Positions 56,680 to 64,000 of a stretch of DNA of 64,000 bases are shown in pieces. A program made the position numbers and the translations under genes. This stretch comes from Micromussa lordhowensis (Eukaryota > Cnidaria > Anthozoa > Scleractinia > Lobophylliidae). Location: assembly GCA_964020085.1 (NCBI GenBank), contig OZ026608.1, positions 12,463,779 through 12,527,778 of the forward strand, read 5' to 3'. Below the pieces are notes generated by a model. The model saw only the letters and a list, made by a program, of their open reading frames with translations, searched no databases and was not told the DNA's origin. Numbering within the stretch: position 1 is the first letter of the stretch; every line of letters starts with the position of its first letter.

Positions 56680-58676
56680 TAGTACTGTTTAGATTCCAGT
56701 CTCACTGCACTAATGTCTCAGGAATGGTGTTGAATTGGATTTAATCGCATGTGTAAATTATAATGTGTTCCGTCGAACATCGTATAGCCTTCGTAGCAAA
56801 GAGTACGAGTAGCTTGTGAACGATTGGGGCACAAGGCAAAAAAGAAACTTTGTGGGGAGTGGGGTAGGGGATGAAAGCGCTCTCTTCTGGCCCATGCCAT
56901 CTCATATCTTTTGTTCCCTCTCTCATCCATTCTCGTTTCCTGGGCCTCGCACTCTCCGATACCACGCGCCTCTTTCGTTTCAAAAAAGCAAGCGACTGCT
57001 TTGCTGACTAAAGCTCACACAAAGTTAAACATTAATCATTTTCACAGGGGAGTCCTTTCCGTTTCCATGCGCCTCTTGCACTCTCGGAAAGCAAGCGACT
57101 GCTTCGCTGACTAAAGCTCAAATTAACCTAAACATCAATGTAAAGTTGAACTTCCTGTATTTGAGTTAAACGGGACGTGTCGTTGGATATCAAGTTCGTG
57201 TTTTAGTAAATTCTGGAATGCGTGTGTTGAAAGATAGCAGTCACCTTTAACTGACTCTCTTATTCCATTTTGATCTCAACGTACTTGTTTTAGTATTTTT
57301 CCAATTAGTTGTTTTCTCAGTGATAACAGTACTTTAAGTTTAACCTCTTCGTGACATTTTCATCTCAAAAACGCGCTTTGGTATTTTCAGATTTTTTTCT
57401 GTTCTCAGAGATAACAGCCCTTTAACCCTGTTCGTGACATTTTGATCTCAACGTACGTGTTTTTGTATTAGTTTTCCAATTTGTTGTTTTCTCAGAGATA
57501 ACAGCCCTAAAATAGAACATCTGGCAATGCCTTTACTCCACGCCAGCGCTACATTTACTTAATTGATTGATGTGTTCATTACATTTGTGAACAAAGAATC
57601 TCTTTACATTTCAATGCTGGAATATATATCTGATGCATGTTCAGAAACAATCATAAATATTATGGTTGAAACCATCCATAGTGAATTAAGTGGTTACCGT
57701 AATATCAGAGCGTTCCACTGCTAGTTATCTCTTAACAAAGTTGTTATTGCTGCTGAAAAAAACGCAAAGCTTTAGTGTATTTCTCAGTTCTGTACTTTAT
57801 CTTTGCAATTCCAATTCAGTTGAAAACACAAGACGTGGTGATACTGTTTCAAAACCATTGTGAGAAATCAATGACTTCCGACAGAGAAAAAAATTTAACC
57901 ATAGTGAACAATTCAACCTTGCTGGTTTCTTTGAACTGACATTGCATCCTTTTTAAAAACATCTTTTTAAAAATTAGTTCTTATGACCCTTACTTGATTT
58001 TCTCTCTGTGTGACGTTTGGCTGTTCTCCAATTCTCTCCGGTCTTCTTTTTTCTGTCGCGCAGAAAATAGAATAAGAGATCATATCAGCCAAGTTAGAAA
58101 TTTAATAAATTGGTTTAAATATTCGGCTGAATAGTAATACTCGTTTATTAAACACAATTGGTTAGCGCATAAAAATTTCTGATTTTCAATATCATTTTTG
58201 CACAATTAGTACCCCATTCATACCGAAATAAAGACCCGCTTCCCGCTTAAAATACTGATGAAATGCAACCTCGTTATGTAGAGCAAACTAAAATCTACCC
58301 TAATCTTCTTTTGCGCTGACTCTTAAATAACGGAGTACTTAACCTCGTCCGAAAGAAGGACACAGGAGGTCACTCGGCATGCGCGTTGACAGGAAATGTT
58401 AGACTACGCCTGCTCGCGGTTAAGTTATTATAATTGAGGACAACTTATGTCTTACTTTGATTAAAATCTTCTTATTGGGTTATAAGCTTTGTTTTGAAAA
58501 CAGCGTTTTATCTACACTGACTGTTCGACTGGTGTTATATTACATTCCATGGCATTAAAAAAAGCGTCTTAAAGGCTGAGCACATACCATCACGAAACCA
58601 GTTACGAAACGAGTTCATACCACACAGACGTGAAGTTCTACTGTTATAAAGTGTTGATCGTTTTAACTCTTGAAGC
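56680..58676. other. Gene-free spacer, counterpart of 12,500-15,046
   Basis: Contains the same TCTCAGAGATAACAGCC-type repeats (57,320-57,510). It shows the uninterrupted target of the copy A MITE near 58,436. The last 80 bp are the conserved exon-1 flank. Confidence 0.55.
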
Positions 58677-61611
58677 ATGGCACAGTTTGTATATTTTGCT
58701 GCTTTGTTGGTGTTTTGTGGAACAGGGGACTCACTGGAAACCACTACCAGCCCTCAACAACAAAATACCGGTGCTACCAAGGACTTATGTGAGGTACAAA
58801 GAAGAAAATCGATTCCTCTTCTAGCAACAATGGTTAATTGCATTTGCGTTGTATAGGTTCGGTTCTTATTTGCGTGATTTAAAGTATTTATGTCAGTTGA
58901 GTTTGAGATAGCAGGAAAAAAAAAGTACATGTATGTCCTGTATCGAGCCTTAACTCTCTAAACAACAAGATCAACAAAGCGATGGAAGAATGTTTGCTTC
59001 ATAAGTCATTGATTGTTAATTCTTTGAAGGAATGTAAAGGATGTCCGTGTTGATATCTTTAAGAGTCGGCTCAACAAACAAACAAACATTGTTATGCAAT
59101 AATTAGAGGAAAATATTTGAGCTGATTAAGAGGGGTGCAGGGTGACTGTCAATATGTGTGGAATTCTCGGTTTTCATCAGTCACGTGATCAAAACTAAAA
59201 ATCGTAACCGTTCAATAAATAAATTCAAGAATCTGGGATATGATAGATGATTGCAATATAAACAACCTCGCCAAGAATCAGGTCTCTGCTGCTTTTAATT
59301 TGCGCGCTATTCGCAGAAGTGTGCCATCCAAATTTATAGAGATTTGTATGGGACGCCATGTTGGTGCCCATGTAGATGGGCACCAACATGCCGACATGCC
59401 ATTAGAGACAGCGCGTCACCCAAGCCGAAAATGAACTGGACACTAATTCGGAACTTGTACCCAGTGTTATTCGTATTTGACGCCTGCTTGATTTTAGCTG
59501 TTATGTCTTTTAGCGGGAAACTTATTTGAATTAAATCTAACCGGTTCGATACCCTTGATTAATATTGAGTTATTTCATTGTTTATTTGGAAATGAATTCT
59601 TCCAGAGAAATTCGCCGAAAAGAAAAGCCACTTGAATTTAAAGAAGAGATCAGGTGGTTCGCAAAGGGTTTCCAACAGCCTAATACAAAGCGTGTAATCT
59701 CTCCAGCAAGAATCGATGCCTTTCAAACTATGATATGGGATAAACCCTTTGACGATTTACTACCCACGTACGGTAAGTCTTTTCGGATTTTTTGACCCAC
59801 TGTTTTCCTGGTTCTAGCTACACAAAAAGCCATATGTTGACAACTCTCTTTATTTATCCCTACCGCGGACAAGGTCGCGAGAAAACCCGCTGTATGCTTG
59901 TATAGACTGTGAAACATTTGCAGTGCAAATTATTCACCATCCTGTATTATTATGTAAATGTTACAATAATTGTTTTTTATAAATGTATTACCAGTACAAT
60001 GTTTTGGGTCCTCTGAACAGCGTGAGTTTAGTTTAGTTTAGTTTCAGTCTTAATATGCATAAGTGCGAGTGCATATTCCTTGTCACACTCATATTAGACA
60101 TATTTAAACATGCTTATATTGGCCACATGTGCTCATGTAGCTGGAGAAAACAATGAGAAGCACCCTGCATACATTCGCTTTGTTTCACTAACCGTATTTA
60201 TAGCGACTCCACTCTCCAGTAAACTTATGTATCAAGGAGGAAGAACGATACGTACGGTACGGTAGTTTTTTGGTCGCTTCGGTACTCGATAAAACTGAAA
60301 TAATGAAAGGCGTTACTTGATATAGAATCCAGTTTCCCTCTGCCAAATATTTTTCGTGTCCAGTTCATTTTCGGCTTGGGTGACGCGCTGTCTCTAATGG
60401 CATTCAACATGCCGGCCGGAAACCAACAGAAACATCTGTCACTGAGTTTTATTACAAAAGCGTAAATTTATCTCTCGAGGAACTAAAAAACATTAAAATA
60501 ATACTTTTCCTAATACAAGAACCCGTTCAGATAGCCACATTTCCCGAAATAAGTCCCGAAATAAGTCACTTTTTAAACAACCCGGCCGTCATGTAAATGC
60601 AGCGTCACGCAAAAGCTTAGAAATTCAAGCATAACCTATCGAAAAACCAAGAACCCATTCGGGACAAAACATCGTCTAAATATTAGTTTTCAGCTGCTCT
60701 TATACCTCATTAAAGTAAAATATCAATAGGATCAATAGTTTTGTAGTTTGAATTTTAGTGACGTCATGTGAAAACCGGCAATAGATATCAAGGCTTGAAA
60801 ATCAAATCAATGATCTTCATAGACCGTGACCTTGCTCTATAAATTGGCCGCAAGTTTATTAAGAAACACGTTGACACTAAAAAGACTGTCTGTACTATAA
60901 TAACAAGTAACTCTAAAGCAGTTAGAGACAAAAAGGCGAATAAATTTTCGTGCTTTATTTGACTATGCGCGGGATAATGTAGGTATTGACAGGAGAAATA
61001 TAATTTTGCGTTTCTTAAGTTTCACACTATGTTTTTTAGTGGAAATTGAGAGGATTTTTTCTTGTCAAAGCAGAACCACAGGGCCACAAGTCTAATACCA
61101 GACAGCCTGACACTAATATTACAGTTAAAACAAGTCACTGATATCGCTAAAGCAGTAAGGGACACAAATTCAGATTATTTTTTTAAGTTTCACACTGTGT
61201 TTCTTAGTCAAATGAATGCATGTGTTGCCTTCTTCTTAGAAATCCATATCTTCCCATGGATTTCCGGGTATTCCAGGATCTAATGGCATGCCGGGAATGC
61301 CTGGCATTCCGGGGCCCCAAGGACCGCAGGGAAGAGATGGAAATAAGGGGCAAACTGGTGACAAGGGGTCACAAGGAATGCTGGGACAAAGTGGAGAGAA
61401 AGGACCTGAAGGGCCTCGTGGGAATAGCGGGCCGCCAGGAATGACGGGAATAAAAGGAGCGCGTGGAATTGTGGGAGATCAAGGAATAAAAGGCGATAAG
61501 GGAGAGAAAGGAGAAAGCGCGACAAGTCCTTCTAGTGCAGTGCCACAAACCAACTGGAAACAATGTGTGTGGAAAAATCTGAATGATGAAGAAGATAACG
61601 GCAAGATCAAG
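58677..61611 (+). CDS. CTHRC1-like: CTHRC1-like secreted short collagen, exons 1-2 (gene 2, copy B)
   Basis: Exon 1 (58,677-58,793) encodes [17 protein letters not shown] and ends KDLCE. Exon 2 (61,240-61,611, 372 nt as in copy A) encodes KSISSHG, 29 Gly-X-Y triplets (copy A has the same number), a short linker and [12 protein letters not shown]...GKIK at a GTAACA donor. Both exons are open and in phase. The intron is 2.4 kb against 0.66 kb in copy A because of the MITE at 59,164. Amino-acid changes from copy A keep every glycine of the helix, which suggests constraint. No third exon with the rest of the CTHRC1 C-terminal domain is seen before the window end, so completeness cannot be judged. 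Confidence 0.82.
59396..60403. mobile_element. DNA transposon with 48-bp perfect inverted ends (Mutator-like?) carrying an exon-like ORF
   Basis: ATGCCATTAGAGACAGCGCG... (59,396-59,443) is the exact reverse complement of the right end (60,356-60,403), 48 bp long. CAACATGCC stands on both sides (59,385-59,393 and about 60,405-60,413), a 9-bp target-site duplication as typical of Mutator-like elements. The interior is about 0.9 kb. No transposase is recognised. The element sits inside a MITE inside the collagen-gene intron. Confidence 0.65.
59592..59772 (+). CDS. Exon-like ORF within the inverted-end element
   Basis: 60 codons from ATG, starting MNSSREIRRKEKPLEFKEEI, with RWFAKGFQQPNTKRV and FDDLLPTY later, then a consensus donor (TACG/GTAAGT) in phase 1. 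The sequence is charged and well composed for a real protein, but I recognise no family. It could be the first exon of the element's own gene or a captured host exon. A possible acceptor TTTGCAG stands near 59,920. Confidence 0.4.
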
Positions 61612-62569
61612 GTAACAGAGAAATGTTCTGATTGGAATTGATTGGGAGCGAAATTACTTTTATCACCTTATCAAGAGCAAAACCCAGATTCTGAAAATTA
61701 TGAAAGCTTATAATAGTAGGGTCATGGTCGGCTGAGATATAACTGTTTATTATATAAACACTAGTGAAATACCAGGTGAGCTTTCGCGCGTAAACATGAT
61801 TTATTACATGGCTACCTCCGCGAGCGGGCAAGATGAATCAAATCCTGCGCTGTGATTGGCTAACCGAGCGGGCAAGATGGAGCCATCTTGCTCCCTCGGG
61901 ACTACCCGCCTTGTCCCGCAAGAAAAGTTTCCCCAAAAGCCATATGATAAATCCTTTATTGACCAAGCTTGTTCGATCAAGATGGCTTGGTATTATCGTC
62001 GTTCTTTTTTTACGTGTTTATCGACCTCGACTCCGTCTCGGGAAATAAACACCCCCAAAAAATATCGGCCGATATCCAGCCATCTTGACTACAAACTTGG
62101 TCAATAACCCATATATATATTTTTTGTAATAGTGTTGCATATCGGGGAGACGAAAGTGATATCACATCTTTGAGGTATTGATTATTGGAATTATGAGTTG
62201 CATACTCGAGTATCCTTACATACGGCTAGCGCGCCCTTTGCCATGATCAGCAGTCGGGAAAAACTGTACTGTCCTGAATTCAATGTATGCTCAGGAAAGG
62301 CATCGAAGTCGGGAGACTTTTTTCACGGCGCTGAATATTCACGAAAAGAGATTTATAATTCCAAAAAAGCAGCTCAGATTGAAAGAAGTGAAACATTTGA
62401 AACTTTTTTTGTCTCCAAGCTTTTAATTTGGCGGCGAGAACGATTGATCTGCGTTTGGCAACTCGATAGTAGTTCTTTGAGGGTCGCCATGGGATAGGAT
62501 AACAGTAGTGATATTTTGAAAATATGTTCTTCCTCATCAAATTAGTTAAACCCATAACTGATCATGAGT
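61612..62569. other. Downstream region of collagen gene 2, copy B, no gene
   Basis: Matches 16,197-16,800 except for about 350 bp (61,755-62,110) inserted in copy B. The inserted part has repeated GAGCGGGCAAGATG (61,823 and 61,867) and GCCATCTTG motifs, but I could not define its ends. Confidence 0.5.
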
Positions 62570-62822
62570 GATTACAAATTACTCCTTAATTTTTGCGCGA
62601 AATTTTGGCGTTAATTTATAATTTCACATGTGAAATTCAAAATTGCCATGGCAACGTTTGGCGCGAAATTTCTCGATGTAATAAAGCAGTCGAAAATCCA
62701 AGATAAAGCGTAATTTGTTCCCCCTTTCATTAAAAGGTAAACACAAGGTATACTTTTTTATTCTAATAGTAATATTGAAATTTATGTATTTCACAATGTG
62801 GAGTCTTGCAGTTGTCAAGATA
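62570..62822. repeat. Segment inverted relative to copy A
   Basis: Contains ATTTCACATGTGAAATTC and TTGCCATGGCAACG. Its complement matches 16,905-17,640 in copy A (without the MITE there), while both flanks match directly. Confidence 0.65.
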
Positions 62823-63706
62823 CCTTTAATGAAAACAATTTTAACTTTTTTGCAGCATTTTTTACTTTTTTAGTTATTTTTCGCTTTTTTATCGGTTGCG
62901 GTACGTTTTCTAGCCATTTTTGTCGGCTTTCAAACATTTTAAAGCGTAAAATATAAGATGGCGGATCCAAGATAACATCATATCAAAAGCACGTCTAATG
63001 GGGTTATCGTTCCACGTCGTGGACCTCAAAGGAAATAATTTTGGACGTCTTATAAACCCACCCAATTTCATTCTCCTAGCTTTGATAATTTAAGAATAAC
63101 ACGGTGAGAGCCCCCGCCTCAGTCGGAATAGGATTAACAGCTCAAGACAAAGATGTCATTTTCTGTGTAAATTGGAGCTGGGTTTGGATCTATATTAAGA
63201 CATCTTTTCAAAGGCATCTGTTATTTAGTGGGTTGGGGCTGGGTAGGTATTACTTCATGATGTAATTTCTTGTTTGGAAGGAGAGTTTTGATCATACGGA
63301 CATTTGATAAGGGCTCCGCTTTGATATTAGTTTGAGGAAACTATGGAGTGACAGAGATCCATGCTTGAACAAGACTTGGGAAGCGTACTGAAGTTCCCCG
63401 TTAAGGAGATCTCAAGCAAATGTTTTTGCATGCTAGGACAGAGATAATAGAGACAGGTAGTAGAGGTGCTATTTCGGTGACGCAGGTGCCGACGTAGGTG
63501 TCACATCTAGCGTCTATGCTTTAGATTTGTCCTTTTCCATAGGTTATCTTTGGGAGTATGAAATGGCCAAAGTGAAATAGTTTTAAGGAGCCCAATCTCT
63601 TTCTTCTAATGTAAACGTTGTATAAATAGCAACGGCGGCCCTGCTGTTGGCATGTTAGTGTAAAGGAAAATATTGCTTAGATAACTGAACATTCTGAAGA
63701 GGCCAG
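62823..63706. other. Gene-free, counterpart of 17,778-19,310
   Basis: Shows the uninterrupted target of the copy A MITE at 18,055 (here near 63,065). No gene. Confidence 0.55.
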
Positions 63707-63848
63707 GCCCCAGTTGTTCAAAGGCTGGATAACGCTATCCACCGGATAAATCACTGTCTAGCGGATAAGTGTTAACAAAACAAACCACGCTATCCACTGG
63801 ATAGTGATTTATCCGGTAGATAGCGTTATCCACCTTTCGAACAAACCG
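63707..63848. mobile_element. Short palindromic MITE (GGATAACGCTATCC type)
   Basis: 142 bp flanked by GGCCAG on both sides (63,701-63,706 and 63,849-63,854). Inverted blocks TGGATAACGCTATCCACCGG and GATAGCGTTATCCACC, with a central CTATCCACTGGATAG. Absent from copy A. Confidence 0.8.
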
Positions 63849-64000
63849 GGCCAGAAGTCCAAAAGAGTCATCTAGACAAATTTAATTTAATTTAATTTTA
63901 AGGGTAGTTTTTTTACAGTGCTAAACATTTTTCACCAACGGAGCCGACGACAGATGACATTGGTGTCATTCCCTTAATTATGATTGGTTAAAAGCACCCA

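Larger units (their letters stand above)
59164..60781. mobile_element. MITE, family 'CATGTTGGTGCC' (copy 4), split by another element
   Basis: Begins TTCTCGGTTTTCATCAGTCA and ends GTGACGTCATGTGAAAACCG. The family palindrome starts at 59,355 (GCCATGTTGGTGCCCATG) and its right half is interrupted at about 59,391 by the element 59,396-60,403, after which GCCGGCCGGAAACC resumes. It is private to copy B, in the collagen-gene intron. Confidence 0.78.
51584..64000 (+). repeat. Segmental duplication, copy B
   Basis: Direct copy of 1-20,130 with private differences: no LINE/EGF, no Ngaro, no MITEs at 14,223, 18,055 or 19,326, but MITEs at 56,378, 59,164 and 63,707 and about 350 bp extra at 61,755-62,110. 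The segment 62,570-62,822 is inverted relative to copy A. It runs off the right edge of the window. Confidence 0.9.

Overview
The window is animal nuclear DNA, AT-rich, with spliced genes, long introns and many transposons. The gene content (a short collagen / CTHRC1-like family, an EGF-type exon, a serine racemase-like paralog) and the repeat types (Ngaro-type tyrosine-recombinase retroelement, Ty3-type LTR element, LINE ends, many palindromic MITEs, a fold-back-like element) suit an anthozoan cnidarian such as a stony coral. The species cannot be fixed from sequence alone.

The main organising feature is a large direct segmental duplication. Copy A (1 to about 20,130) and copy B (about 51,584 to the window end) carry the same gene blocks in the same order, offset by about 51.6 kb. 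Each holds the 3' end of a serine racemase-like gene, then a broken CTHRC1-like gene (exon 1 and C-terminal exon, no collagen exon), then a second CTHRC1-like gene with intact signal-peptide and collagen exons. For copy B the whole serine racemase-like gene is present (47,318-52,964, about 12 exons). For copy A only the last four exons lie inside the window.

Mobile elements make up most of the difference between the copies. Copy A alone has a LINE insertion carrying a spliceable EGF exon (276-1249), a Ngaro-type retroelement (5241-11044) sitting inside a LINE tail, and several MITEs. Copy B has its own MITEs, one of which is split by an element with 48-bp inverted ends and its own exon-like ORF.

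Between the copies lies a 14-kb array (21,427-35,501) of about 15.4 units of 914 bp that look identical by eye. Each unit contains a TTAA-flanked piggyBac-like MITE. Then comes a fold-back-like element (36,229-41,515) whose inverted arms are tandem 55-bp repeats, each centred on a palindrome; its right arm is broken by a MITE that itself holds an internally deleted Ty3-type LTR element. Next come 5.8 kb of MITEs, a SINE and unassigned DNA, and then the complete serine racemase-like gene.

Most striking biologically: the serine racemase-like protein keeps the family fold but has lost every cofactor-binding motif that can be checked, including the catalytic lysine, yet its visible exons are kept in both copies. 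The perfect array and the palindrome-armed element are the strongest structural novelties.
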